A stretch of 64,000 bases of DNA. Origin: Aeromonas caviae (lineage in GTDB: Bacteria; Pseudomonadota; Gammaproteobacteria; Enterobacterales; Aeromonadaceae). A program made the translations under genes and the position numbers. Within the stretch, counting starts at the first letter, position 1. The number at the start of each line of letters is the position of its first letter. Positions 36,333 through 46,759 of the stretch are shown here, piece after piece. The stretch covers positions 59,701 through 123,700 of the forward strand of contig NZ_CDBK01000080.1 in the NCBI RefSeq assembly GCF_000819785.1, in the 5' to 3' direction. The notes under the pieces were generated by a model that ran no database searches, was not told the origin of the DNA, and worked only from the letters and a program-made list of their open reading frames with translations.

Positions 36333-36362
36333 CCCTCCCGGTCCGCAGTTCGGCCGGGAGGG
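36333..36362. other. Hairpin between the two polyamine-binding protein genes
   Basis: CCCTCCCGG (36333-36341) pairs perfectly with CCGGGAGGG (36354-36362). There is no T run. It may raise the level of the upstream binding-protein mRNA segment relative to the membrane genes. Confidence 0.55.
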
Positions 36363-36436
36363 TGGTGACCACCCGACAGGTTGGACGGCGCGTATGGATG
36401 CGCGACTGGCAAAATCACACAAATGAGGACTGATAA

Positions 36437-37522
<1,086 letters not shown>

Positions 37523-37598
37523 CCTTGGCGCCCATCCCGGGGCGCCAGATTGTATTGATGGATCGGCCCAGGCCGGAATCACCTTTGGGAGTTTGGTA

Positions 37599-38753
37599 AT
37601 GGCGATAGCCTCCAGTGCCTACAAGAAAGCCCTCGAGGGCAGCCAGCAGCGTAAAGAAGTGCTGGTCAAAATAGACAGGGTAAGCAAGCAGTTCGACGAA
37701 ACGCTGGCGGTCGACAACGTGTCTCTCAACATCCACAAGGGCGAGATCTTCGCCCTGCTGGGTGGGTCCGGCTCCGGCAAGTCCACCTTGCTGCGGATGC
37801 TGGCCGGGTTCGAGCGACCCACGGAAGGACGGCTGTTCCTCGACGGCGTCGACATTACCGACATGCCGCCCTATGAACGCCCCATCAACATGATGTTCCA
37901 GTCCTACGCCCTGTTCCCCCACATGACGGTGGCCCAGAACATCGCCTTCGGCCTCAAGCAGGATGGCCTGCCCAAGGCGGAGATCGATGCCCGGGTGGAA
38001 GAGATGCTCAAGCTGGTGCAGATGACCCAGTACGCCCGCCGCAAGCCGCACCAGCTCTCCGGTGGTCAGCGTCAGCGGGTGGCCCTGGCCCGTTCCCTGG
38101 CCAAGCGTCCCAAGCTGCTGTTGCTGGACGAGCCCATGGGGGCGCTGGACAAGAAGCTGCGCTCCACCATGCAGCTCGAGCTGGTCGAGATCATCGAGCG
38201 GGTCGGCGTGACCTGCGTCATGGTGACCCACGATCAGGAAGAAGCCATGACCATGGCCGAGCGGATCGCCATCATGCACCTCGGTTGCATCGAGCAGATC
38301 GGCAGCCCGATGGACATCTACGAAACCCCGGCCAGCCGGCTGGTGTGCGAGTTCATCGGCAACGTCAACCTGTTTGACGGCCTGCTGGTGGAGGATGAGC
38401 AGGACCACGCCATCATCGCCTGTGCGGATCTGGAGCAGCCCATCTATGTGGGTCACGGCATCAGCTCCCGGGCGGAGAACAAGAAGGTCACCTATGCCCT
38501 GCGTCCGGAAAAACTGCTGATGAGCCTGCAAAAGCCGGAAGAGATCGAGCATCCGGACTTCAACTGGACCAAGGGCGAGGTTTATGACATCGCCTATCTG
38601 GGCGGCCATTCCGTGTATCACATCCAGTTGCCCTCGGGCAAAATCGTTCAGGCTTTCATCGCCAATGCCGAACGCCACGGCAAACGGCCGACCTGGGATG
38701 ACCAGGTGTTCCTCTACTGGGAAGATGACAGCGGCGTGGTGCTGCAATCATGA
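37599..38753 (+). CDS. potG: Polyamine ABC transporter ATP-binding protein
   Basis: The 384-residue ATPase has Walker A LLGGSGSGKSTLLRML near residue 60, Q-loop MMFQSYALFPHM, signature LSGGQRQRVALARSLA, Walker B LLLLDEPMGALD and switch histidine VMVTHDQEEAM. A C-terminal TOBE domain (about residues 300-375) is typical of PotG/PotA. A short hairpin at 37524-37547 lies in the spacer before it. It overlaps potH by 4 nt. Confidence 0.95.
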   Translation: MAIASSAYKKALEGSQQRKEVLVKIDRVSKQFDETLAVDNVSLNIHKGEIFALLGGSGSGKSTLLRMLAGFERPTEGRLFLDGVDITDMPPYERPINMMFQSYALFPHMTVAQNIAFGLKQDGLPKAEIDARVEEMLKLVQMTQYARRKPHQLSGGQRQRVALARSLAKRPKLLLLDEPMGALDKKLRSTMQLELVEIIERVGVTCVMVTHDQEEAMTMAERIAIMHLGCIEQIGSPMDIYETPASRLVCEFIGNVNLFDGLLVEDEQDHAIIACADLEQPIYVGHGISSRAENKKVTYALRPEKLLMSLQKPEEIEHPDFNWTKGEVYDIAYLGGHSVYHIQLPSGKIVQAFIANAERHGKRPTWDDQVFLYWEDDSGVVLQS

Positions 38754-39655
38754 AGGCATTGAGACGACTCAAACAGGTGGGAGGGCGGCAGCTGGTCATC
38801 GGCATCCCCTTCTTCTGGCTGTTCCTCTTCTTCCTGCTGCCCTTCATCATCGTCGTGAAGATCAGCTTCGCCGAAGCGGACGTGGCCATCCCGCCCTACA
38901 CGGACGTGGTGAGCTGGGCAGACAATCAGCTCACCATACTGCTCAACCTGGGCAACTACCTGCTGCTGCAGGAGGATGAGCTCTACATCGCGGCTTATCT
39001 GGGGTCCCTCAAGATAGCCCTGGTCAGCACCCTGCTCTGCCTGCTGATCGGCTATCCCATGGCTTACGCCATTTCGCGGGCCAACAAGGAGACCCAGACC
39101 GTTCTGCTGCTGCTCATCATGATGCCGACCTGGACGGCGATCCTGATCCGGGTATACGCCTGGATGGGGATCCTCAGCAACAACGGCCTGCTCAACAGTG
39201 TCCTGCTAGGCATCGGGGTGATCGACGAACCGCTGCAGATCCTCAATACCAACCTGGCGGTCTATATCGGCATCGTTTACTCCTACCTGCCGTTCATGGT
39301 GCTGCCGCTCTACGCCAACCTGGTCAAGCACGACCAGAGCCTGCTGGAGGCGGCCTCCGATCTGGGTGCCCGCAACCTGACCCGGTTCTGGCAGATCACG
39401 GTGCCACTCTCCAAGAACGGCATCATCGCCGGTTGCATGCTGGTCTTCATCCCGGTGGTGGGCGAGTTCGTCATCCCCGAGATGCTGGGTGGTCCGGAGA
39501 CCCTGATGATCGGCAAGGTGTTGTGGCAGGAGTTCTTCAACAACCGTGACTGGCCGGTGGCCTCCGCCCTGGCGGTGGTGATGCTGGCGGTGCTGATCAT
39601 TCCCATCATCCTGTTCAACCGCAACCAGGCCAAAGAGCTGGAGGGCAAGGCATGA
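38750..39655 (+). CDS. potH: Polyamine ABC transporter permease PotH
   Basis: The 301-residue inner-membrane protein has about six transmembrane segments and the ABC permease EAA loop EAASDLGARNLTRFWQITVP near residue 200. The N-terminal PFFWLFLFFLLPFIIVVKIS and the segment GEFVIPEMLGGPETLMIGKV match E. coli PotH. Start and stop codons overlap those of potG and potI by 4 nt, indicating coupled translation. Confidence 0.95.
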   Translation: MKALRRLKQVGGRQLVIGIPFFWLFLFFLLPFIIVVKISFAEADVAIPPYTDVVSWADNQLTILLNLGNYLLLQEDELYIAAYLGSLKIALVSTLLCLLIGYPMAYAISRANKETQTVLLLLIMMPTWTAILIRVYAWMGILSNNGLLNSVLLGIGVIDEPLQILNTNLAVYIGIVYSYLPFMVLPLYANLVKHDQSLLEAASDLGARNLTRFWQITVPLSKNGIIAGCMLVFIPVVGEFVIPEMLGGPETLMIGKVLWQEFFNNRDWPVASALAVVMLAVLIIPIILFNRNQAKELEGKA

Positions 39656-40494
39656 GACGTTTCGGTTTTGCCAAGCTGATGCTGTGGCTGGGTCTGCTGT
39701 TCATCTACCTGCCCATGATCATCATGGTCATCTACTCCTTCAACGCCTCCAAGCTGGTGACGGTGTGGGGAGGCTGGTCGCTCAAGTGGTACTTCGGCCT
39801 GCTCGACAACAAACAGTTGATCGGGTCCGTGTTCCGCTCCCTGGAGATCGCCTTCTACACCGCCATCGCGGCGGTGGCGCTGGGGACGGTGGCGGCCTTC
39901 GTGCTGACCCGGATCCCTCACTTCCGTGGCCGGACCCTGTTCGGCGGCATGGTGACGGCGCCGCTGGTGATGCCCGAGGTGATCACCGGTCTTTCCCTGC
40001 TGCTGCTGTTCGTGGCCATGGCCCAGCTGGTGGGTTGGCCCGCAGAGCGGGGCATGCTGACCATCTGGATAGCACATACCACCTTCTGTACCGCCTATGT
40101 GGCGATCGTGGTGTCGGCGCGGCTGCGGGAGCTGGATCTCTCCATCGAGGAGGCGGCCATGGACCTGGGAGCCAAGCCCTGGAAGGTGTTCTTCCTGATC
40201 ACCATCCCGATGATCGCCCCGTCGCTGGCGGCGGGCGGCATGATGTCGTTTGCCCTGTCGCTGGATGATCTGGTGCTGGCGAGCTTCGTCTCCGGCCCGG
40301 GTTCGACCACCTTGCCGATGGAAGTGTTCTCGGCGGTGCGTCTCGGCGTGAAGCCCGAGATCAACGCCATCGCGAGTCTGATCCTGCTGTCGGTATCCCT
40401 GTTCACCTTCGGTAGCTGGTATCTGATGGCCCGGGCGGAGAAACGCCGTCGCGCCGAGATCGCCATGACCACCCAGATGCAGGCAGTTGCCTGA
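39652..40494 (+). CDS. potI: Polyamine ABC transporter permease PotI
   Basis: The 280-residue permease has six predicted transmembrane helices, the EAA loop EEAAMDLGAKPWKVFFLITI and the family segment SLDDLVLASFVSGPGSTTLP. It begins MRRFGFAKLMLWLGLLFIYL. It forms the channel with PotH and ends the operon; no clear terminator is visible in the 48 bp before the MOSC gene, so read-through is possible. Confidence 0.95.
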   Translation: MRRFGFAKLMLWLGLLFIYLPMIIMVIYSFNASKLVTVWGGWSLKWYFGLLDNKQLIGSVFRSLEIAFYTAIAAVALGTVAAFVLTRIPHFRGRTLFGGMVTAPLVMPEVITGLSLLLLFVAMAQLVGWPAERGMLTIWIAHTTFCTAYVAIVVSARLRELDLSIEEAAMDLGAKPWKVFFLITIPMIAPSLAAGGMMSFALSLDDLVLASFVSGPGSTTLPMEVFSAVRLGVKPEINAIASLILLSVSLFTFGSWYLMARAEKRRRAEIAMTTQMQAVA

Positions 40495-40542
40495 CCTGCC
40501 CCGTGATAAGATCCGCATTCCCCCATCCGTCAGGAGAATGGA

Positions 40543-41268
40543 ATGCGGATCTCCCTCTTCATCGGCCAGAGCGCCGAACTGAACCCAGAGCAGGCCCCCG
40601 GCCTCATCAGTGCCATCCACAAGCAGCCTGCCGACGCCCCTCTGTGGTGCGATTTCTTCGGCCTTCGCGGGGATGAGCAGAGCGACAGACGCCATCATGG
40701 CGGCCCGGATCGGGCCCTGCACCATTACCCTGCGGAGCACTACGCCTGGTGGAAAACCTGGCAAACCGCGCTGGGACTACCTGTACCACGCACACCCTGG
40801 CAGCCTGCCGCCTTTGGCGAGAATCTCTCTGGTTCGGGGCTGACGGAGGCGCAGGCCTGCATCGGCGATGTCTATCGACTTGGGGAGGCGCTGATCCAGA
40901 TAAGCCAGCCCAGATCCCCCTGTTTCAAGCTCAACCAGCGCTTTGGCTATGGCCAGCTCTCCCAGGTGATGCAGCTGAATGGCCGCTGTGGCTGGCTGCT
41001 GCGGGTGCTGGAAGAGGGAAGGGTGGATCCGCAGGGGGAGCTGACACTGGTGGACAGACCCTACCCTGAGCTGACGGTGAAGCGCACCGCCGACATCCTG
41101 TTCAACCAGGCCCGCAACGAGGAAGAGCTGCAACTGCTGCTGGAGAACCCGGCGCTCTCTCCCAACTGGCGCCAGCATGCGGCCCATTGGCTGGAACATG
41201 GAGTGGTGGCGGATTGGAGCCGGCGTTTGCTGGGGCCGACCGAGTTCAGGTTGCCTCGACAGGACTGA
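40543..41268 (+). CDS. MOSC domain protein, YiiM-like
   Basis: The 241-residue protein has the YiiM/MOSC layout: GDEQSDRRHHGGPDRALHHY near residue 45, FGENLSGSGLTEAQACIGD near residue 90, and ISQPRSPCFKLNQRFG with the conserved cysteine proposed to bind the molybdenum cofactor sulfur. A 3-alpha domain follows (LTVKRTADILFNQARNEEEL). YiiM proteins reduce N-hydroxylated compounds. AGGAGAATGGA overlaps the start, giving AGGAG 5 nt before the ATG. Confidence 0.85.
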   Translation: MRISLFIGQSAELNPEQAPGLISAIHKQPADAPLWCDFFGLRGDEQSDRRHHGGPDRALHHYPAEHYAWWKTWQTALGLPVPRTPWQPAAFGENLSGSGLTEAQACIGDVYRLGEALIQISQPRSPCFKLNQRFGYGQLSQVMQLNGRCGWLLRVLEEGRVDPQGELTLVDRPYPELTVKRTADILFNQARNEEELQLLLENPALSPNWRQHAAHWLEHGVVADWSRRLLGPTEFRLPRQD

Positions 41269-41363
41269 AGGCAGGCGGAAAGATACCTTGTGGCGATTTT
41301 TGCTGCGACTCGCTGAATTATTGAGCGTAAAGCCATTTTTTTAGAGTGAATGCAAAAAAAGGC

Positions 41364-41392
41364 TTGTGTCGGGTCGGGGCTTTCGGTAAATT
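41364..41392 (+). promoter_or_regulatory. Promoter of tRNA-Pro
   Basis: TTGTGT and TAAATT are separated by 17 bp and followed by a GC-rich discriminator (CTCGCCCC), as expected for a stringently controlled stable-RNA promoter. Confidence 0.65.
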
Positions 41393-41408
41393 CTCGCCCC
41401 GCAGACAT

Positions 41409-41485
<77 letters not shown>

Positions 41486-41491
41486 CATTTG

Positions 41492-41518
41492 AAAAGGCCG
41501 CTCAATGAGCGGCCTTTT
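41492..41518 (+). terminator. Terminator of the tRNA-Pro transcript
   Basis: AAAAGGCCGCT pairs with AGCGGCCTTTT around a 5-nt loop, 7 bp after the CCA end. Confidence 0.88.
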
Positions 41519-41566
41519 CGCATTTGGTCTGTTGAAGAAAAACTGACATTTCCATTGTCGATTGCT

Positions 41567-41589
41567 GCTCCTGCTCCTGCTCCTGCTCC
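41567..41589 (+). repeat. Short tandem hexanucleotide repeat (GCTCCT)
   Basis: Three full units and most of a fourth occur between the tRNA-Pro terminator and the AbiTii gene. The tract is not within a supported reading frame. Confidence 0.8.
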
Positions 41590-41611
41590 GATCCCCCTCA
41601 TTTGCCCAACT

Positions 41612-41635
41612 AAAAGGGCCACCGCTCGGTGGCCC
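41612..41635 (-). terminator. Terminator of the AbiTii-like gene
   Basis: A perfect 9-bp stem (GGGCCACCG at 41616-41624 with 41627-41635) with a 2-nt loop is followed on the minus strand by TTTT. It lies 33 bp past the restored reading frame's stop at 41668. Confidence 0.7.
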
Positions 41636-41732
41636 CACTGGTGGAGTCTGATCCTGACTCCGGCACTCTAGATTGTGACAATCTCGTTATGGGTCTTGTC
41701 GATGGTGCCCTCCTTGCGCCCCAGGCGCTCAT

Positions 41733-42260
41733 TCAGATATGCCAGTGTTGATGCCGCAATGCCTTGAAACCGTGTTGGGTTTGCAGGGCCGCATGCTTGG
41801 GGTACTCACTAATGAAATGTGCTATTCCCTCCATCAGTTGTGAACGCAGCGAAGACACGGGCTCATGCCAGGCTTGCAGGCAGAGATGACCAGGGATCAG
41901 CTGCTCTCGATACGCTTCCAGCAGTGATTCCGGCCAGGGCTCGATATGGGAATCGTGACGCAGTAAATAGTGGGCGGCGGGTTCACGGGCATAGATGAAC
42001 TGAACTTGGGCCAGGTCGCGTTGGCTTAGCGTTTGGCTGCCGATATGGCAAGTCAGATATTTCCCCGTCTTCAGATTCAGGAAGTGACCGCGTTGCCGAC
42101 AGGCAATGATGCGATACCAGGGCAGGGGTGAACAGAGAGAATACCCCTCCAGCTCCTGTTCCAACCAGTGACGGCACTCTGGGGTCTGCACTTCTTCGCG
42201 CATGGCCTCAAGTCGTGTCAGCAAGGCTCTGGATGGTTGGGTAGCCAGTATCGCGCTCAT
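41733..42260 (-). CDS. AbiTii domain protein (abortive-infection type), probably frameshifted near its 3' end
   Basis: The 175-residue product starts MSAILATQPSRALLTRLEAM and fits the AbiTii family: CRHWLEQELEGYSL, LPWYRIIACRQRGHFLN, and later HIEPWPESLLEAYRE and GHLCLQAWHEPVSSLRSQL. GGAGG lies 10 nt before the ATG. AbiTii domains occur in phage-defence contexts; mechanism unknown. The frame closes soon after QTQHGF, but the next frame continues with coding-like sequence (AASTLAYLNERLGRKEG ... THNEIVTI) to a stop at 41668. One extra T in the T3 tract (41767-41769) would join them into 197 residues. Local GC is about 52%, below the neighbours, and the gene lies beside a tRNA, which suggests acquisition. 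Confidence 0.75.
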   Translation of the reverse strand: MSAILATQPSRALLTRLEAMREEVQTPECRHWLEQELEGYSLCSPLPWYRIIACRQRGHFLNLKTGKYLTCHIGSQTLSQRDLAQVQFIYAREPAAHYLLRHDSHIEPWPESLLEAYREQLIPGHLCLQAWHEPVSSLRSQLMEGIAHFISEYPKHAALQTQHGFKALRHQHWHI

Positions 42261-42383
42261 CGTCTGCAATCCTCCCTCTGCACAGAATCCCGACTTTCAG
42301 TATGGACCCTGAGCGGAAGAGGGGGTGAGAATTCTAATGATTAAAATCAGCTTAGAAGCGCACTTTTTATGCAATAAAAACCA

Positions 42384-42848
42384 TTAGCCGACGAGGTAGG
42401 TCCCCGTGCCGAAGGCGATGTGAGTGCCCTCTTCGTTGTGCAGCTCCATGCGGGCGACTGCGACCTTGCTGCCTGCCCGGATGATGTGGGCGGTGGCGAT
42501 GAACTCGTTGCCGCGACCGGGACGAAGATAGTCCACCCGCAGATCGATGGTGCCAAGTCGCGAGAAGCGCTCCTTGAGATAGCTGGGGGAGAAGTCCTCC
42601 AGCTCGTCGATGCAGGAGGCTGCGACTATCATGCCGCCCGCCACGTCGAGCAGGCTGGCGGTGACGCCGCCGTGCAGTATGTTGTGGAAAGGGTTGCCGA
42701 TGAGCTTCTGTTCCATCTTGATGCGCAGCTCCACTTTATCGAAGTCGTAGTGGGTGACTTGCATGCCGATCAGCTTGTTGAAGGGCATCTTTTCGGCGAA
42801 CAGGTTGGCTATGCCACTGAGCGCCATCTTCTTGAGCATCTGTTTCAT
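42384..42848 (-). CDS. yigI: YigI-like hotdog-fold thioesterase
   Basis: The 154-residue protein has the PaaI-type hotdog core: NPFHNILHGGVTASLLDVAG with the catalytic-loop HGG, then RLGTIDLRVDYLRPGRGNEF and SKVAVARMELHNEE, nearly as in E. coli YigI. Acyl-CoA hydrolysis is the expected activity. The start at 42848 (MKQMLKKMALSGI) has AAGGA upstream; the frame extends to 42905 without support. It is divergent from recQ; yigI and recQ are also neighbours in E. coli. Confidence 0.9.
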   Translation of the reverse strand: MKQMLKKMALSGIANLFAEKMPFNKLIGMQVTHYDFDKVELRIKMEQKLIGNPFHNILHGGVTASLLDVAGGMIVAASCIDELEDFSPSYLKERFSRLGTIDLRVDYLRPGRGNEFIATAHIIRAGSKVAVARMELHNEEGTHIAFGTGTYLVG

Positions 42849-42979
42849 TCCTTGAGTCCGCCCTGTCATCAAAGCCGAGTAAAAACTCCAGCCAGTCTGC
42901 AACACTTCCTTAACACTCGCAATGGCAGGTTTATTGTGGGCGGCGGCTGCTTTAGAATGGCGACCCCAAAGGAGAGCCC

Positions 42980-44815
42980 ATGACCGTCATTGCCGAAACC
43001 CTGCCTGACCCTCAGCCAGAGAATCCCCTTGCCCTGTTGCAGGCGGTGTTTGGCTATCAGCAGTTTCGGCCGGGCCAGCTCGAGATCATCGAGCAGATAG
43101 TGGCGGGGCGCGATGCCTTGGTGCTCAAACCCACCGGCGGCGGCAAGTCGCTCTGCTACCAGATCCCGGCGCTGCTGCGACCCGGGCTCGGGGTGGTGGT
43201 CTCCCCCCTCATCTCGCTGATGAAGGATCAGGTCGACACCCTGCGTGCCAACGGCGTGGCGGCGGTCTACATCAACTCGGCTCTGAGCCGGGAAGAGATG
43301 ATCCAGAACTTTGCCGCCATGCGCCGGGGCGAGATCAAGCTGGTTTATGTTTCCCCCGAGCGTTTGCTGCAGCACGAGTTCATGGACCGGTTGGCGGAGC
43401 TGCCCCTCGGCCTGTTCGCCATCGACGAGGCGCACTGCGTCTCCCAGTGGGGGCACGATTTTCGGCCGGAATATGCGGCGCTGGGACGGCTCAAGCAGTG
43501 GTTCCCCCAGGTGCCCGTGGTGGCGCTCACCGCCACCGCCGACGAGGCGACCCGCAGCGACATGCTGCACCGGCTGGAACTGAACGATCCCTTCATCCAC
43601 ACCGCCAGCTTCGATCGGCCCAATATCCGCTACAGCCTGGTGGAAAAGTTCAAGGCGGCCGAGCAGCTGCTGCGCTACGTGCAGAGCCAGAAGGGCAACT
43701 GCGGTATCGTCTACTGCTCCAGCCGCAACCGGGTGGAGGAGGTGGCCGAGCGGCTCTCCCGCCACGGCTGCAAGGCGGCACCCTATCATGCAGGGCTGCC
43801 GCTGGAGCTGCGCCAGCAGACCCAGGAAGCCTTCCTCAAGGATGACATCGAGATCGTGGTGGCGACGGTGGCGTTTGGCATGGGCATCGACAAGCCCAAC
43901 GTGCGCTTCGTGGTGCACTACGACATCCCGAAGAACATCGAATCCTACTATCAGGAAACCGGCCGCGCCGGGCGTGACGGCACTCCCGCTGAGGCGCTGC
44001 TGCTCTACGATCCCGCCGACATCGGTAGGGTGCGCCGGCTGCTCGACAACATCGAAAACCCCCAGCAGTTGCAGGTGGAGCAGTACAAGCTCAACGTGAT
44101 GGCGGCCTTCGCCGAGGCGCAGACCTGCCGCCGTCAGGTGCTGCTCAACTACTTCGGCGAGTACAACGACAAGCCGTGCGGCAACTGCGACATCTGCCTC
44201 GATCCGCCCCAGAGTTATGACGGCACCGAAGACGCCCAGAAGGCGCTCTCCTGTGTCTGGCGGGTGGGACAGAATTTCGGGGTGGGTTATGTGGTGGAGG
44301 TGCTGCGCGGATCGCTGAACCAGCGCATCAAGGATCACGGTCACGACAAGCTGTCGACCTACGGCATCGGCAAGGATCAGAGCCACGAATACTGGATGAG
44401 CGTCATCCGCCAGCTGATCCACAAGGGGTTGCTGACCCAGAACATCACCCGCAATCTGGTGTTGCAGCTGACCGAAGCGGCTCGACCCGTGCTGCGTGGC
44501 GAGATGAAGCTGGAACTGGCAGTCCCCCGCCTGCAGCCCATCTCCAGCCGCAAGGAGAAGCGCAACGGGCTGCTCGACAACGCCAACTACGACAAGCGGC
44601 TGTTCAAGGAGCTGCGCGCCCTGCGCAAGCAGATCGCCGAGGATGAAGAGGTGCCGCCTTATGTGGTGTTCAACGATGCGACTCTGGTGGAGATGGCGCA
44701 GCTCATGCCGATGACCGAGGAGGAAATGCTGGCGGTCAACGGTGTCGGTCACCGCAAGCTGGAGCGCTTCGGTGAGGCCTTTATGGACCTGATCATCGAC
44801 TACTGCCGCCGGTAG
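42980..44815 (+). CDS. recQ: ATP-dependent DNA helicase RecQ
   Basis: The 611-residue 3'-5' helicase has Walker [19 protein letters not shown] near residue 50, the DEAH box [20 protein letters not shown], and helicase C motif [19 protein letters not shown]. The RQC zinc ligands are [12 protein letters not shown] plus CGNCDIC near residue 380, followed by a winged helix and a C-terminal HRDC domain (about residues 530-610, [20 protein letters not shown]). It acts in recombination, RecF-pathway repair and replication-fork processing. Length equals E. coli RecQ. Confidence 0.97.
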   Translation: MTVIAETLPDPQPENPLALLQAVFGYQQFRPGQLEIIEQIVAGRDALVLKPTGGGKSLCYQIPALLRPGLGVVVSPLISLMKDQVDTLRANGVAAVYINSALSREEMIQNFAAMRRGEIKLVYVSPERLLQHEFMDRLAELPLGLFAIDEAHCVSQWGHDFRPEYAALGRLKQWFPQVPVVALTATADEATRSDMLHRLELNDPFIHTASFDRPNIRYSLVEKFKAAEQLLRYVQSQKGNCGIVYCSSRNRVEEVAERLSRHGCKAAPYHAGLPLELRQQTQEAFLKDDIEIVVATVAFGMGIDKPNVRFVVHYDIPKNIESYYQETGRAGRDGTPAEALLLYDPADIGRVRRLLDNIENPQQLQVEQYKLNVMAAFAEAQTCRRQVLLNYFGEYNDKPCGNCDICLDPPQSYDGTEDAQKALSCVWRVGQNFGVGYVVEVLRGSLNQRIKDHGHDKLSTYGIGKDQSHEYWMSVIRQLIHKGLLTQNITRNLVLQLTEAARPVLRGEMKLELAVPRLQPISSRKEKRNGLLDNANYDKRLFKELRALRKQIAEDEEVPPYVVFNDATLVEMAQLMPMTEEEMLAVNGVGHRKLERFGEAFMDLIIDYCRR

Positions 44816-44914
44816 GGTCGGCCCTGGTAGACCTTGTCATCGACCGCAGCAGGCCCAGGCCGGTAGGCTGGCACAACAAACAGTGGAAAGGCGCCCGTTG
44901 GTCGGCGCCATGCA

Positions 44915-45217
44915 TTATTTGAGGTTGGCGTAATAGGCCGCCAGATTCTCCATGTCCGCCTCGGTCAGCATCGCCATGAAGGGAACCATCAGTGGCTCGG
45001 TACGGGAACCCTCCTTGAACGCCTTCATCTGCTTGAGCAGATAGGCCTGGTTCTGGCCCGCGAGGTGGGGGTAGGTCGGGACGCTCGCCTTGCCATCCGC
45101 GCCATGACAGGCGGCACAGACCACGGATTTGGCCTTGCCTGCGTCTATGTCGGCCGCCTTGGCCTGATGGCCCCAGGCAAGCGCCAGCAGGGGCAGGGTA
45201 TAGACCCACTTTTGCAT
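44915..45217 (-). CDS. Class I c-type cytochrome (cytochrome c553/c5-like)
   Basis: The 100-residue periplasmic protein has a signal peptide (cleaved after GHQAKA, near residue 21), one heme-binding CAACH motif near residue 33, and the distal methionine ligand in the PLMVPFMAMLTEADMENLAA region. This is the small cytochrome c553 type that shuttles electrons in the periplasm; the partners are unknown. GGAGAA precedes the ATG. It is divergent from selO. Confidence 0.9.
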   Translation of the reverse strand: MQKWVYTLPLLALAWGHQAKAADIDAGKAKSVVCAACHGADGKASVPTYPHLAGQNQAYLLKQMKAFKEGSRTEPLMVPFMAMLTEADMENLAAYYANLK

Positions 45218-45321
45218 CGTCTTCTCCTTGAAATGAATAATCGTGATCGCCTGTTAGCCTCGACGAGCCGACGGCGGTATAAAGAGTGACACGAGCATAC
45301 GCAGGGACAACCCCCATCACC

Positions 45322-46749
45322 ATGAAGTTGATCAACACTTTTGCCACCGAACTCCCCTGGGCTTGCGAGCCTGTTGCCCCGCAGCCGCTGCATGGCCCCA
45401 GATTGCTGCATCTGAACCGTGCGCTGCTTGGTGAGCTGGGGCTCGGGGAGGTGAGCGAGGCGCAGTGGCTCGCCTGTTGCGGCCAGGGGCAGCCTCTGCC
45501 GGGCATGCAGCCGGTGGCCCAGGTCTATGCGGGCCACCAGTTCGGCGGTTACAGCCCGCGCCTCGGGGATGGCCGCGCCCTGCTGCTGGGGGAGCAGCTG
45601 GCGCCGGATGGCAGCCGCTGGGACCTGCACCTCAAAGGGGCGGGCAAGACGCCATTCTCCCGCTTCGGCGACGGCCGTGCCGTGCTGCGATCCAGCATTC
45701 GCGAGTACCTGGCTTCCGAGGCGCTGCATGCCCTCGGCATTCCCACCACCCGGGCTCTGGTGCTGCTGGGCAGTGACGAGCCTGTCTACCGGGAGCAGGT
45801 GGAGAGCGGGGCGACCGTGCTGCGCACCGCGCCGAGCCATCTGCGCTTCGGTCACTTCGAGTATTTCGCCTGGAGCGGGCAGGGGGAAAAGATCCCGGCC
45901 CTCATCGACTATGCGCGGCGTTACCACTTCCCCGAGCTGGCCGATGGCGCCGAGCTGTTTGCCGAAGTAGTGCGCCGCACCGCGCGGCTCATCGCCAAGT
46001 GGCAGGCGGCGGGGTTCTGTCACGGGGTGATGAACACCGACAACATGTCCCTGCTCGGGCTGACCCTGGATTACGGCCCCTACGGTTTCATCGACGCCTA
46101 TGTGCCGGACTTCGTCTGCAACCACTCGGATCCGGATGGTCGCTATGCGCTGGATCAGCAGCCTGCGGTCGGCTACTGGAACCTGCAGAAGCTGGCACAG
46201 GCGCTGGCCGGCCATGTGGATGGCGACGCGCTCGCGTCGGCCCTGGCCCAGTACGAGCACCAGCTGATGTTGCACTACTCCGAGCTGATGCGCGCCAAGC
46301 TGGGGCTGGCGGTGTGGGAAGACGACGATCCGGCGCTGTTCCGCGAGTTGTTCCGGCTGCTGGCGGCGCACAAGGTGGATTACCACCTCTTCCTGCGACG
46401 GCTGGGGGAATTGACCGCTCAGGGTGACTGGCCCGCCAGCCTGCTGGCCCTGTTGCCCGATCCTGCCGTCTGGCAGGGGTGGCTTGAGGCCTATCGGGCA
46501 CGCCTCGCCCGGGAAGGGAGCGTGGATGGTGTGCGCAAGGGGCAGATGGACGCGGTCAATCCCAAGTATGTGCTGCGCAACGCCCTGGCCCAGCAGGTGA
46601 TAGAGGCGGCTGAACGGGGCGACATGGCGCCGTTCGAGCGGCTGTTTGCGGCCCTGCAGCACCCCTATGATGACCAACCCGAATACGAGGATCTCGCCAC
46701 CCCGCATCCGGGCTGGTATTGCGGGGGCGAGCTCTCGTGCAGCAGTTGA
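45322..46749 (+). CDS. selO: SelO/YdiU pseudokinase-fold protein adenylyltransferase
   Basis: The 475-residue protein is a full-length SelO. It has AQVYAGHQFGGYSPRLGDGR near residue 70, the nucleotide-binding lysine in WDLHLKGAGKTPFSRFGDGR, the catalytic segment FCHGVMNTDNMSLLGLTLDY near residue 240, and the C-terminal CGGELSCSS, a cysteine-containing tail like that of E. coli YdiU. SelO AMPylates redox-related proteins. The ATG at 45322 (MKLINTFATELPW) is chosen by homology; a start 12 codons upstream is unlikely. Confidence 0.95.
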   Translation: MKLINTFATELPWACEPVAPQPLHGPRLLHLNRALLGELGLGEVSEAQWLACCGQGQPLPGMQPVAQVYAGHQFGGYSPRLGDGRALLLGEQLAPDGSRWDLHLKGAGKTPFSRFGDGRAVLRSSIREYLASEALHALGIPTTRALVLLGSDEPVYREQVESGATVLRTAPSHLRFGHFEYFAWSGQGEKIPALIDYARRYHFPELADGAELFAEVVRRTARLIAKWQAAGFCHGVMNTDNMSLLGLTLDYGPYGFIDAYVPDFVCNHSDPDGRYALDQQPAVGYWNLQKLAQALAGHVDGDALASALAQYEHQLMLHYSELMRAKLGLAVWEDDDPALFRELFRLLAAHKVDYHLFLRRLGELTAQGDWPASLLALLPDPAVWQGWLEAYRARLAREGSVDGVRKGQMDAVNPKYVLRNALAQQVIEAAERGDMAPFERLFAALQHPYDDQPEYEDLATPHPGWYCGGELSCSS

Positions 46750-46759
46750 GGAGCCGCAG

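Noticed and set aside
41567..41589. GCTCCT repeat as a phase-variation switch
   Set aside because: It is in neither a supported reading frame nor a recognisable promoter spacer.
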